Of a DNA stretch of 64,000 nt, positions 26,055-34,959 are shown piece after piece. The notes under the pieces were generated by a model that saw only the letters and a program-made list of their open reading frames with translations, was not told where the DNA came from and did not search any database. The stretch comes from a bacterium. GTDB taxonomy: Bacteria > Pseudomonadota > Alphaproteobacteria > SP197. The stretch covers positions 1 to 64,000 of the forward strand of contig JAPPGE010000004.1 in NCBI GenBank assembly GCA_028821455.1, given 5' to 3'. The translations under genes were made by a program, and so were the position numbers. Numbering within the stretch: position 1 is the first letter of the stretch; every line of letters begins with the position of its first letter.

Positions 26055-26987
26055 CTACAGATTGGGCAGGTCGAGGCGACGGGGCAGATCCGCGCCGCGC
26101 CGTGTGCAGGTCATCGCTGCGGCCGCCACAGCGAAGTCGACAATCTTGCGGCATTCGTCCAGCGTGACCTCGGCGATGCCTGGCTTCGTTGCCTTTCCGA
26201 GTTCGTCGAGACCACAAAGAAGCGCCGCCTGGAAGCTGTCGCCGGCCCCCACGGTATCGACCACCTCGACCGTGCTGCCAGGCGCTTCGAAATGCTCGCC
26301 TCGAAGCGAAACCAGGGCCCCGTCGTGGCCTCGGGTTACGACAATGAGCTGCACGCCTCGGGAGCTCCAGCGGCTCATCGCACTCTCGATGTCATCGCCG
26401 GGAAACAGCATTTCAAGATCCTCTTCGCTCACCTTGATCAGGTCGGCGATCTGAGAAAACTCCTCGACCCGTCGACGCCAACGGCCCACGTCCGATTCGA
26501 TGTTCAGTCGAGGATTCGGATCGAAGGAGATCAACCTTGCGTCGTGATTCTGCACGGCGAGCCGGAGCAGCGACGAACCGGTCGGCTCGACCACCAGGGA
26601 ATAGGAGCCGAAGTGAATGGCCACCACGGACCGGGGCAACTCGGGCAGGTCCTTCTCACCGACCGAACTGTCGGCTGTGTCGTGGCCATAGAAGGTGTAC
26701 TGCGGCACGCCGCTAGGGTCCAGTCCCACAAGTGCGAGCGTCGTCTGGTTCTGCTTTCTCACAAGCCAGGTGGTGTCCACGCCTTCGTCCACAAGCGTTC
26801 GCTCAAGGCGGCGGCCCAGAGGGTCGCTGGAGAGGCCCGTAAACAGCGCAGCACCACGCCCGAGGCGGGAAAGACCGACGGCGACGTTGAAGGGCGAGCC
26901 GCCGATGCGGGCATCGAACAGGAAACCGGAGTCGGTTTCGGCCGAAGGGAAGAAGTCGAAGAGCGCTTCGCCGCAGCTCAGAAACAT
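26055..26987 (-). CDS. PfkB-family carbohydrate kinase, probable fructokinase
   Basis: This 310-residue ribokinase-family enzyme has the N-terminal GGSPFNVAVGLSRLG substrate motif and the C-terminal VDTVGAGDSFQAAL motif with the catalytic Asp. The start at 26987 follows GAGGAG; a GTG at 27002 would place the start upstream of that site. Placed after a polyol dehydrogenase that yields a ketose, the kinase most likely phosphorylates fructose to fructose-6-phosphate. Other PfkB substrates such as a keto-sugar acid cannot be excluded. It would feed Pgi, encoded in the Entner-Doudoroff operon of this window. Confidence 0.85.
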   Translation of the reverse strand: MFLSCGEALFDFFPSAETDSGFLFDARIGGSPFNVAVGLSRLGRGAALFTGLSSDPLGRRLERTLVDEGVDTTWLVRKQNQTTLALVGLDPSGVPQYTFYGHDTADSSVGEKDLPELPRSVVAIHFGSYSLVVEPTGSSLLRLAVQNHDARLISFDPNPRLNIESDVGRWRRRVEEFSQIADLIKVSEEDLEMLFPGDDIESAMSRWSSRGVQLIVVTRGHDGALVSLRGEHFEAPGSTVEVVDTVGAGDSFQAALLCGLDELGKATKPGIAEVTLDECRKIVDFAVAAAAMTCTRRGADLPRRLDLPNL

Positions 26988-27334
26988 GTCACTTCTCCTC
27001 ACTCATGGGCGCGTATCCGGCCCACAAGAGGATGTGCGGGGATCAATGTATGCCGCGTCGTCGTTCGATACCGTCTGGTGGTCGGCACATACCTGCCGGA
27101 GAGTTCGCCTGCGAAGCTGCATGGAGTGTGGTCGTTGTATCCGTCACTCCTCCGGGTTCCGCGCCCTGGCCATGCTCGCCGGCTGTCACCACGTTCGGGT
27201 CCTCTGCAAGAGGCAAGAAGGGTTGGTGCACCCCCCTCGGGCGTCGTGACACCGCCATGCCGTCTGCGATTGCTGCGCAATCTCGATCCCCTGGGGGCAG
27301 GCCCGTTCGACTTTGGTGACCGCATTGCCTTGCG
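26988..27334. other. Non-coding stretch between dehydrogenase and kinase
   Basis: About 347 bases within the polyol locus. No gene is recognisable. It is unusually long for an operon interior, so the kinase could have its own promoter. Confidence 0.35.
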
Positions 27335-28804
27335 CTAACTGGCCGTGTAGCCGCGCAAGGATGCCCTGCAACCGTTCGACCAGATCCTCTCGAGCCAGCG
27401 TTCGAATGCGCTGGAAAACTGTGGGGCATCAACCAGATTGCCGTAGAACTGGCGCTGCTCCAGCCAGGCTCGCGGACGATGCCGCGCGGCCTTCGCGGCG
27501 ACCATGAGCGTGTCCCAGAACGGGTCATTCGACTCGATCACGGTGCCGTCCTCGCGCGTGCCCTCGCACATGCGCGCCCACAGCGCCTCGACCAGTGCCA
27601 GCCCCTCGACCGACGTACCCGTCCTGAGGCCGTCGCGGACAGTCGGCAGGACAAAGCCCGTGTGACGTGCTGAACCGTCGAAGACGACGCGCCGTGTCGA
27701 ATCTACGACGGCGGGATTCGAGAAGCGCCGACTGACCAACTCCAGGTAGTCCTCCGGTGAAAACTCCGGAACCGGCGCGACATGAGGCAGGATTTCCTCA
27801 CGTTGCACCTGTCTGAACATGGCGTGGATCAAGGGCTCCGCCATGCAGTCCGAAACAGTCTCGATGGACAGGATTTCGCCGGGAGTCCCGATGATCTGGT
27901 GACCCGCGTTGAGGATGCGGATCTTCATCGTCTCGTAGTCGTGAACTCGGTCCGAAAACGTGACGCCGACGCGGCCCCAATCCGGGCGTCCGGCACAGAA
28001 GTCATCTTCAATGACCCACTGGCGGAAGCTCTCGTGAGTGACGGGAACCATGTCCTCGATGCCGAACTTCTGTGCCAGCGCGAGTTCCTTCGGGCCGGTC
28101 GCTGGCGTGATGCAGTCCACCATGGAGTTCGGAAACGTGCACGTCGCGTCGATCCAGTCGGCAAGGTCCGGATCCGAGGACCGCGCAAGCGAGACGACGG
28201 TCCGACGCAGCACCTCGCCGTTGCCCTGAATGTTGTCGCAACTCAATCCCGTGAACGGACCGATGCCCTGATCGCGCCTGGACCTGAGCGCCGCCACGAT
28301 GGCCCCGAACGCCGTACGGGGGCGGTCCGGATGGGCAGCGTCGTGTTCGATGTCGGGATGCGTCTCGTGGAAGCCCCTCGTTGCGGGATCGATGTAGTAC
28401 CCGCTTTCGGTCACCGTCAGAGCCACAATTCTGATCGCAGGATCCGCCATGCGACGGATCAGCGCAGCGTTCCCTTCCTCGACCGGCACGTAGTCGATCA
28501 TCGCGCCGACCACCTCGGCCGACGGGCCCGACGGGTCGAGTTCGATCAGCGTCGACAGGCAGTCCTGTTCGAGCAGTTTGTCGCGCTGCGCCACATCGCT
28601 TGAACGGACGCCTGCACCGATGATGGCCCAGTCGTGGTCGATTCCGAGCTCCAACAGCCGATGCAGATACCAGGCCTGGTGGGTTCGGTGGAAGTTTCCA
28701 AGCCCGACATGGACGATCCCGGGCGACAGCGAGGCACGATTGTACGACGGTCGCGCAACCGACTCCGGCAGGTCGTTCAGCGTGGCGTCCGAAAGGCGAA
28801 TCAT
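27335..28804 (-). CDS. Mannitol 2-dehydrogenase family polyol dehydrogenase
   Basis: This 489-residue enzyme belongs to the long-chain mannitol dehydrogenase/fructuronate reductase family and oxidises a polyol (mannitol, sorbitol or arabitol) to a ketose with NAD+. The nucleotide site is IVHVGLGNFHRTHQA near the N-terminus. The catalytic K-x4-N-x2-H motif is present in MKIRILNAGHQ, and TVTESGYYID and DNIQGNG are further family blocks. The length equals that of MtlK. I chose the ATG at 28804 because family homology starts there; no strong ribosome site is visible. It lies 107 bases after the ABC ATPase gene. Confidence 0.9.
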   Translation of the reverse strand: MIRLSDATLNDLPESVARPSYNRASLSPGIVHVGLGNFHRTHQAWYLHRLLELGIDHDWAIIGAGVRSSDVAQRDKLLEQDCLSTLIELDPSGPSAEVVGAMIDYVPVEEGNAALIRRMADPAIRIVALTVTESGYYIDPATRGFHETHPDIEHDAAHPDRPRTAFGAIVAALRSRRDQGIGPFTGLSCDNIQGNGEVLRRTVVSLARSSDPDLADWIDATCTFPNSMVDCITPATGPKELALAQKFGIEDMVPVTHESFRQWVIEDDFCAGRPDWGRVGVTFSDRVHDYETMKIRILNAGHQIIGTPGEILSIETVSDCMAEPLIHAMFRQVQREEILPHVAPVPEFSPEDYLELVSRRFSNPAVVDSTRRVVFDGSARHTGFVLPTVRDGLRTGTSVEGLALVEALWARMCEGTREDGTVIESNDPFWDTLMVAAKAARHRPRAWLEQRQFYGNLVDAPQFSSAFERWLERIWSNGCRASLRGYTAS

Positions 28805-28911
28805 GAACGCACTCTCAGGCTGACTGCCCGCACCGCGAAGCATCGAAATGCTCGTCATGCAACTCAGGCCCGCCAGAGATGCCACCGGTCATTCGACGAG
28901 TCCCTCCGGCT

Positions 28912-29916
28912 TCACGCGATGCGCAGGCCCTCACCGTCAAACCGGTGGATGTGGCCGGGATCGGGGGTCATGTAGATTGCGTCGCCGTGGTGCATGTCGA
29001 CCTCGCCGCCCGAGCGCACGGTGATCGGCTCGGCGCAACCCTCCATGTGGACATGGAAGAACGTGTCCGAGCCCAGGTGCTCCGAGACGCCGACACGGCC
29101 CTTCCACACGCCCTCGCTCGGCGAGGGCGTGATGTGCTCCGGCCTGACACCGATCGTCCGCGCATCGTGCTTCGCTGCTTCAGGTCCTTCCAGGAAGTTC
29201 ATCTTGGGCGAACCGATGAAGCCGGCCACAAACCTGTTCCGCGGCGTACGATAGAGCTCCAGGGGAGAGCCTACCTGTTCGATGATTCCGGCCTGCAGGA
29301 CAACGATCTTGTCGGCCATGGTCATCGCCTCCACCTGATCGTGGGTGACATAGATCATTGTCGTCTTGAGGCGCTCATGGAGTTCGCTGATCTCGAGGCG
29401 CATGCCGACACGCAGCGCCGCATCGAGATTTGACAGGGGTTCATCGAAAAGGAAGGCTGCGGGTTCGCGCACGATGGCACGACCGATGGCCACCCGCTGG
29501 CGCTGGCCGCCGGAGAGCTGGCCCGGACGGCGGTCCAGGTACTCTGTGAGGTTGAGGACAGCGGCCGCCTGCTCGACACGTCGGTCCTGCTCGGCCTTAT
29601 CGAGCTTCGCCATCCGCAAGGGAAAACAGATGTTCTTTCGAACCGTCATGTGGGGGTAGAGAGCGTAGGACTGGAACACCATTGCGAGTCCGCGCTTGGC
29701 TGGCGGAACGGCCGTCGAATCCTGGCCGTCAATCCGGATCGTTCCGGAGGAAACGTCCTCCAGTCCCGCAATCAGCCTCAGAAGAGTTGACTTGCCGCAA
29801 CCAGACGGACCGACAAAAACGACGAACTCGCCATCCTCGATCTGCAGGTCCAGGGGCGGAATGACGGTGATGTCGCCGAAGCTCTTCTTCACATTGTCGA
29901 GAACGATGTGTCCCAT
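28912..29916 (-). CDS. Polyol/sugar ABC transporter ATPase (UgpC/MalK type)
   Basis: This 334-residue ATPase powers the transporter encoded just upstream. It has Walker [10 protein letters not shown] (about residue 36), the signature [14 protein letters not shown], Walker [13 protein letters not shown] and the switch THDQVEAM. The C-terminal OB-like domain (IGVRPEHI) is typical of the carbohydrate-uptake subfamily that serves polyols (SmoK, MtlK) as well as maltose and glycerol-phosphate. The ATG follows TGAGGACAACGAC. Only 10 bases separate it from the permease gene before it. Confidence 0.92.
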   Translation of the reverse strand: MGHIVLDNVKKSFGDITVIPPLDLQIEDGEFVVFVGPSGCGKSTLLRLIAGLEDVSSGTIRIDGQDSTAVPPAKRGLAMVFQSYALYPHMTVRKNICFPLRMAKLDKAEQDRRVEQAAAVLNLTEYLDRRPGQLSGGQRQRVAIGRAIVREPAAFLFDEPLSNLDAALRVGMRLEISELHERLKTTMIYVTHDQVEAMTMADKIVVLQAGIIEQVGSPLELYRTPRNRFVAGFIGSPKMNFLEGPEAAKHDARTIGVRPEHITPSPSEGVWKGRVGVSEHLGSDTFFHVHMEGCAEPITVRSGGEVDMHHGDAIYMTPDPGHIHRFDGEGLRIA

Positions 29917-29926
29917 GTCGTTGTCC

Positions 29927-30757
29927 TCACTTCACCGCGCCGAAGGTCAGGCCGCGGACGAGTTGCTTTTGACTGAACCACCCGAGTATCAGGATCGGAG
30001 CGATGGCCATGGTCGAGGCCGCGCTCAGCTTGGCATAGAACAGGCCTTCGGGACTCGAATAGCTGGCAATGAACGCCGTCAGTGGGCCGGACTGCGCCGC
30101 GGTCAGGTTCAGGGTCCAGAATGCCTCGTTCCAGGCCAGAATGAAGTTCAGCAGAATGGTCGATGCGATCCCCGGCACGGCCATGGGCGTCAGGACGTGT
30201 ATGATCTCGCTTCGCAACGTTGCGCCGTCCATCCGTGCGGCCTCGAGAATCTCGCCGGGGATTTCCCTGAAATACGTGTAGAGCATCCAGACGATGATCG
30301 GCAGATTGATCAGCATCATGACGATGACGAGTCCGGTCCGGGTGTCGAGGAGCCCCAACTCGATGAAGATCAGGTAGATCGGGTAGAGAGCCCCCACCGC
30401 CGGCAGCATCTTGGTTGACAGCATCCAGAGCAGGACGTCCTTTGTCCTCTTCGATGGCACGAAAGCCATGGACCAGGCAGCCGGGACAGCGACGACGATG
30501 CCGACAAGCGTCGATACGCCGGCGATGATCACCGAGTTCCAGAGGAAGCGCATGTAGTCCGAGCGCTCCTGCACAACTGCGTAGTTCTCCAGCGTCCAGT
30601 CGAAGAAAAGAAAGACCGGCGGGTCGGCAATCGCCTCGGCCTCGGTCTTGAAGCTCGTCAGGATCGTCCACAGGACCGGGAAGAAGATCAGCAGGCCGAT
30701 GCCCCAGGCGATGGCGGTGTTGAGGGACTTGCGTTGGGTCGTGACGGTGCGGGCCAT
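29927..30757 (-). CDS. ABC polyol permease, second subunit (SmoG/MalG type)
   Basis: This 276-residue inner-membrane protein has six hydrophobic segments, the first at about residues 13-33. It carries the binding-protein-dependent transport EAA loop [20 protein letters not shown] near residue 187, where the ATPase docks. It pairs with the permease encoded just upstream. The ATG follows GAGGAGAAAAGCCC. Final residues [14 protein letters not shown] match the MalG-type end. Confidence 0.92.
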   Translation of the reverse strand: MARTVTTQRKSLNTAIAWGIGLLIFFPVLWTILTSFKTEAEAIADPPVFLFFDWTLENYAVVQERSDYMRFLWNSVIIAGVSTLVGIVVAVPAAWSMAFVPSKRTKDVLLWMLSTKMLPAVGALYPIYLIFIELGLLDTRTGLVIVMMLINLPIIVWMLYTYFREIPGEILEAARMDGATLRSEIIHVLTPMAVPGIASTILLNFILAWNEAFWTLNLTAAQSGPLTAFIASYSSPEGLFYAKLSAASTMAIAPILILGWFSQKQLVRGLTFGAVK

Positions 30758-30769
30758 GGGCTTTTCTCC

Positions 30770-31636
30770 TCACGCGTCCAGATTCTTGCCGACAATGCGC
30801 ATCAGGAAGAGCGCCACGATGTTGGCGAGGATGATCGCATAGACGCCGCCGGCTGATCCGAGACCGACATTCTGGCTCTCCAGGACGCGCTGGAAGATCA
30901 GGTAGGCCAGTGTCCGTGTTCCGAAGGAGCCCTGCGTCGTCACGAAGATCTCGGCGAAGATCGACAGGAGGAAGATCGTCTGGATCAGGATAACAATCGT
31001 GATGGCCTGACTGAGGTGCGGCAGAATGATGTGGCCGAACCGCGCCAGCGGATTGGCTCCGTCCATCTCCGCTGCTTCAAGCTGCTCGCTGTCGAGTGAC
31101 TGGATTGCCGTCAGCAGGATCAAAGTTGCAAAGGGCAGCCATTGCCACGAAACAATGAGGACGATGGAGAGCATCGAGGCCTGGCTCAACCATTCAATCG
31201 GCGCCAGACCGAAGAACTTCCACAAGTGCGCAAACAGCCCGTTCACGGGGTCCATGAACATGTTCTTCCAGACCAGTGCCGAGACTGTCGGCATGACGAA
31301 GAACGGTGCGATCACCAGGATCCGGACGATGCCCTGTCCCCACATGGGCTGATCCAGCAGGAGCGCCAGAAGCACTCCCAGGATCACCGTGATCAGGAGT
31401 ACGCCGCCCACGATGAGGAGCGTTGTCTGCACGCTCGGCCAGAACGCGCTTGAGGTCACGAACCGTACGTAGTTGTCGAAACCAACCCACCCCTGATCGC
31501 CGCCGCGAAGCGGCAGATAGCGCTTGAACGAGAAGTAGAGCGTCATGGTCAGGGGAACGAGCATCCAGACGAGGAGCAGGAAAACCGCAGGCGCCAACAT
31601 CACGCGGGCGGCGGATCTGGAATGCTGGGTAGCCAA
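30770..31636 (-). CDS. ABC polyol permease, first subunit (SmoF/MalF type)
   Basis: This 288-residue permease starts at a TTG (31636) with AAGGAG well placed upstream. Six hydrophobic segments are visible, and the EAA loop is EAAEMDGANPLARFGHIILP near residue 190. MalF-type proteins of polyol transporters lack the extra large periplasmic loop of Escherichia coli MalF, as here. It is encoded 201 bases after the binding protein, across a strong stem-loop. Confidence 0.92.
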   Translation of the reverse strand: MATQHSRSAARVMLAPAVFLLLVWMLVPLTMTLYFSFKRYLPLRGGDQGWVGFDNYVRFVTSSAFWPSVQTTLLIVGGVLLITVILGVLLALLLDQPMWGQGIVRILVIAPFFVMPTVSALVWKNMFMDPVNGLFAHLWKFFGLAPIEWLSQASMLSIVLIVSWQWLPFATLILLTAIQSLDSEQLEAAEMDGANPLARFGHIILPHLSQAITIVILIQTIFLLSIFAEIFVTTQGSFGTRTLAYLIFQRVLESQNVGLGSAGGVYAIILANIVALFLMRIVGKNLDA

Positions 31637-31691
31637 GACGCTTCTCCTTCCCCGGCTAGATCAGGGAGAGTCCGAAACGATTGCCAGGGCG

Positions 31692-31721
31692 GCCGGAGGA
31701 CAGCCGACGCTGCCCTCCGGC
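31692..31721. other. Stem-loop between binding protein and permease genes
   Basis: GCCGGAGG and CCTCCGGC pair perfectly, and after one mismatch CAGC pairs with GCTG around a CGAC loop. It sits about 116 bases past the binding-protein stop on the minus-strand transcript. Such hairpins commonly protect the upstream binding-protein message from 3' decay or partly stop transcription. Confidence 0.6.
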
Positions 31722-31837
31722 GCTTGAGGATGCCTCACGTATTCGGACCATGAGTTTGATCTGACGAGTTCATCGATCCTCTGGGTTGCCGGGCGGACGA
31801 ATCCTCCTGGACAGTCGCCCGGTGTCATGTGGATTCC

Positions 31838-33157
31838 CTAGTAGCCGGCCGCCTCCATTTCGTCGACCGTCAGGGCCTGCGCCTTCTCGAGCGCTTCGGC
31901 GACGGTCTGCTGGCCGGCCAGCGCGGCCGAGAACTCCTGCCCCACCAGCGTGGCGATTCCTGCAAATTCCGGAATTGCGACAAACTGCACACCGGTATAG
32001 GGGACCGAATCGACGGTCGGCTGAGTCGGGTCGGCGGCGTTGATCGAGTTCAGCGTCATTTCTGCGAAGGGTGCCGCCTCGAGGTAGGCCGCGTTCTCGT
32101 AGAGCGAGGTCCGCGTGCCCGGCGGGACATTGGCCCAGCCTTCCTTCGACGCCACCAGCTGTGTGTACTCCTTGCTGGTCGCCCAGGCGACGAACTTCTT
32201 TGCCGCGTCCGTGGCGTCCGACCCCGCCGGAATGGCCAGCGACCAGGCCCAGAGCCAGTTCCCGCGCTTGCCGAGTCCGTTGTCCGGCGCCAGAGCGAAT
32301 CCGACGCTGTCGGCCACGGTCGAATCATTGGGATTGGTCACGAACGAGGCCGCAACCGTCGCATCGATCCACATGCCGCACTTACCTTGCTGGAAGAGCG
32401 AGAGGTTTTCGTTGAACCCGTTGGTCGAGGACCCTGGAGGGCCGTAGCTCTTCATGAGGTCCATGTAGAAGTTGAGCGTGTTGGCCCACGCCTCGCTGTC
32501 GAACTGCGGCCTCCAGTCCTCGTCGAACCAGCGCGCGCCGAAGGAATTCGAGGTGGCGGTGATGAACGCCATGTTCTCGCCCCAGCCGGCCTTGCCGCGC
32601 AGGCAGACTCCGTAAATCTCGCCGTCCCTGTCAGTCATCGCTGCCGCCGCGTCCCTGATGAAGTCCCAAGTCGGAGCGTCCGGCATCTCGAGGCCGGCTT
32701 TCTCCATCAGGTCGGTGCGATACATCACCATGGAGCTTTCGCCGTAGAACGGCGCAGCGTAGAGCTCTCCGTCGACGGTCAGGCCGGCGCGGATCGCGGG
32801 CAGGAGATCGTCGGCATCCCACTCAGGCGGAAGATCGTTGAGCGATACGAGCCAGCCATTCCTGCTCCAGATCGGAACCTCGTAAGTGCCGATGGTCATG
32901 ACGTCGAACTGACCGCCCTTCGCGGCGATGTCCTGGGTCACGCGCTGACGCAGCACGTTTTCTTCGAGCGTCACCCATTCGAGGGCGATGTCGGGATTCT
33001 GGGAGGTGAAATCCTCCGTCAACCCCTGCATCCGGATCATGTCGCCGTTGTTGACGGTTGCGATGGTGACAGTGACGGTGTGCGAATCGGCGTAGGCGCC
33101 GGTCGTTCCGATGAGCGCAACCGCACAAGCTGCGCGGAGTACGGTCTTCAAGTTCAT
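31838..33157 (-). CDS. Polyol/sugar ABC transporter substrate-binding protein
   Basis: This 439-residue periplasmic protein has a signal peptide at residues 1-23 (MNLKTVLRAACAVALIGTTG, cut near AYA) and the extracellular solute-binding protein family 1 fold, for example WDFIRDAAAAMTD, GVCLRGKAGWGENMAF and SLFQQGKCGMWIDATVAAS. It closely resembles sorbitol/mannitol-binding proteins (SmoE type). The ATG at 33157 follows GAGGAGAAACAC. An open frame continues upstream to 33775 but is antisense to glgC and not coding. It is the first gene of the polyol operon. Confidence 0.92.
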   Translation of the reverse strand: MNLKTVLRAACAVALIGTTGAYADSHTVTVTIATVNNGDMIRMQGLTEDFTSQNPDIALEWVTLEENVLRQRVTQDIAAKGGQFDVMTIGTYEVPIWSRNGWLVSLNDLPPEWDADDLLPAIRAGLTVDGELYAAPFYGESSMVMYRTDLMEKAGLEMPDAPTWDFIRDAAAAMTDRDGEIYGVCLRGKAGWGENMAFITATSNSFGARWFDEDWRPQFDSEAWANTLNFYMDLMKSYGPPGSSTNGFNENLSLFQQGKCGMWIDATVAASFVTNPNDSTVADSVGFALAPDNGLGKRGNWLWAWSLAIPAGSDATDAAKKFVAWATSKEYTQLVASKEGWANVPPGTRTSLYENAAYLEAAPFAEMTLNSINAADPTQPTVDSVPYTGVQFVAIPEFAGIATLVGQEFSAALAGQQTVAEALEKAQALTVDEMEAAGY

Positions 33158-33321
33158 GTGTTTCTCCTCAGACTTTTCAGTTGTCCATTCAAATGGATAC
33201 AGCTGTACATTCGGGCGTCGAGTTCGGCCCGCCGCCGGAAATCCCGATTTGCCTGCATCCTGCGTTCCCGCAGCCCGGCAAGCCGGGCCATCCTTGGTGT
33301 GTCGGCTCCCGACTGCCCGGC

Positions 33322-33349
33322 ATGATCCCCACTGAGCAGCGGCTGTCAA
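33322..33349 (-). promoter_or_regulatory. Candidate promoter of the polyol operon
   Basis: On the minus strand a perfect -35 box TTGACA (33349-33344) is followed after 16 bases by GATCAT (33327-33322), which matches TATAAT at four positions. It lies 165 bases upstream of the binding-protein ATG. Confidence 0.45.
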
Positions 33350-33366
33350 TAAATAAATATTATTGA
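33346..33366. promoter_or_regulatory. AT-rich palindrome over the polyol promoter
   Basis: Perfect seven-base arms TCAATAA and TTATTGA flank a seven-base centre. The site overlaps the -35 box of the candidate promoter and is the most AT-rich spot in the region. Location and symmetry suit a repressor site, most likely for the ROK regulator at 24363-25619. Binding is inferred. Confidence 0.5.
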
Positions 33367-33563
33367 TTTTGTATTTGCGTACAAGGCCGGATCGTCGATG
33401 ATGCATGGAGTGAATGACACCAGCGATGCGTGCCACGTCGCTGTCGGGCGGGTGGGCGATGTGCGACCACCCGGGCAATGGTCGAGAGGCGTCACGGCGC
33501 GTGCAGGCCGAACCCGGGGTCGTGCTCCCTGGCCGCCGGGTTCTGCATTCTAGGGAGGAAGGA

Positions 33564-34832
33564 ATGAACGCAATCTCCGTGGGTACGGGCGTGCTGGTCC
33601 GACAGTCGATGGCCTTTGTCCTTGCCGGAGGGCGAGGCAGTCGTCTTGAAGAACTGACGCAGAAGCGGGCGAAACCGGCGGTGTTCTTCGGCGGCAAGAG
33701 CCGCATCATCGACTTCGCGCTGTCCAACGCCGTCAACTCCGGCATTCGACGCATTGGCGTCGCCACCCAGTACAAGGCCCACAGCCTGATCCGCCACCTG
33801 CGTCTCGGCTGGAGCTTCTTTCAGGCCGAGCGCAACGAGGTGCTCGACGTGCTGCCCGCCTCCCAGCGCGTGGACGAGGGCCACTGGTACCTGGGCACGG
33901 CAGATGCCGTCACTCAGAACATCGACATCATCGAGAGCTACGGGGTGCGCTACATCGTCGTCGTGGCCGGCGACCATGTCTACAAGATGGACTACGGCGT
34001 CATGCTGGCACAGCATGTCGACACCGGCGCCGACGTGACCGTCGGCTGTGTCCAGGTACCTCGGATGGACGCCACCGGTTTCGGCGTGATGCACGTAGAC
34101 GATGCGAGCCGCATCATCCGCTTCGTCGAGAAGCCGGCCGACCCGCCCGGTATCCCGGGCGATCCCGATCACGCGCTGGCCTCGATGGGCATCTACGTCT
34201 TCGAAACCGGTTTCCTGATCGATCAGCTCCGACGTGATGCGGCGGAGCCGGACTCCGATCACGACTTCGGCAAGGACCTCATCCCTCACGTGGTGAAGCA
34301 CGGCAGGGCGGTGGCCCATCGGTTCTCGGACTCGTGCGTCATGACCGGTTCCGAGCCTCGCCCCTACTGGCGTGACGTCGGCACCGTGGACTCTTACTGG
34401 CGCGCGAACATCGACCTCATCGACGTCGAGCCGGAACTCGACATTTATTCCCGCGACTGGCCTATCTGGACCTACGGCGAAGTGACGCCACCCGCCAAGT
34501 TCATCCACAATGAGGAGGGTCGTCGCGGTTCCGCGGTGTCCTCCATGGTCTCCGGCGGTTGCGCCATATCGGGCTCCAACGTTCAGCGGAGCCTGCTCTT
34601 CACCGGCGTTCACTGCCACTCCTACAGCGAGCTTGAGGGAGTGGTCGCTCTCCCTTACAGCGTCATCAACCGCAATGCGCGACTGACCCGCGTCGTGCTG
34701 GACAGGGGCGTGAACATTCCGAAGGGCCTGGTGGCGGGCGAAGACCCCGAGGAGGACGCCAGGCGGTTCCGGGTCACCGGCGGCGGAGTTACGCTGATAA
34801 CCCAGACCATGATCGACGCTCTGGGTTGCTGA
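33564..34832 (+). CDS. glgC: Glucose-1-phosphate adenylyltransferase
   Basis: This 422-residue enzyme makes ADP-glucose from ATP and glucose-1-phosphate, the committed step of glycogen synthesis. The N-terminal catalytic motif is [20 protein letters not shown], followed by GTADAVTQN and GDHVYKMDY; the C-terminal part forms the beta-helix ([20 protein letters not shown]). The ATG at 33564 has AGGGAGGAAGGA upstream, a very strong site. It heads the glycogen cluster. Regulation by fructose-6-phosphate or pyruvate is usual in proteobacterial GlgC and would tie storage to the Entner-Doudoroff pathway. Confidence 0.95.
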   Translation: MNAISVGTGVLVRQSMAFVLAGGRGSRLEELTQKRAKPAVFFGGKSRIIDFALSNAVNSGIRRIGVATQYKAHSLIRHLRLGWSFFQAERNEVLDVLPASQRVDEGHWYLGTADAVTQNIDIIESYGVRYIVVVAGDHVYKMDYGVMLAQHVDTGADVTVGCVQVPRMDATGFGVMHVDDASRIIRFVEKPADPPGIPGDPDHALASMGIYVFETGFLIDQLRRDAAEPDSDHDFGKDLIPHVVKHGRAVAHRFSDSCVMTGSEPRPYWRDVGTVDSYWRANIDLIDVEPELDIYSRDWPIWTYGEVTPPAKFIHNEEGRRGSAVSSMVSGGCAISGSNVQRSLLFTGVHCHSYSELEGVVALPYSVINRNARLTRVVLDRGVNIPKGLVAGEDPEEDARRFRVTGGGVTLITQTMIDALGC

Positions 34833-34959
34833 CTTCCCGGCATCCGGGGAAGACAGAAGACCGTGACGAGGTGGCGCAGGCGTGCGTGTGGCTGGCCGGG
34901 ATGGATGCACCCCGGAGTCTGAATCGGGGCCGTCGAAACGAGTGGGAATCCGAGAACAC

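Larger units (their letters stand above)
33158..33563. other. Divergent control region between polyol and glycogen loci
   Basis: This 406-base gap separates the divergent binding-protein and glgC genes. It holds the candidate polyol promoter and palindrome near 33322-33366. The half nearer glgC is GC-rich with no clear promoter. Confidence 0.5.

Noticed and set aside
31829-33325. Plus-strand frame of 498 codons
   Set aside because: It is antisense to the substrate-binding protein, which has a clear signal peptide.
33158-33775. N-terminal extension of the substrate-binding protein
   Set aside because: The open frame continues but crosses the start of glgC; the signal peptide and ribosome site place the true start at 33157.
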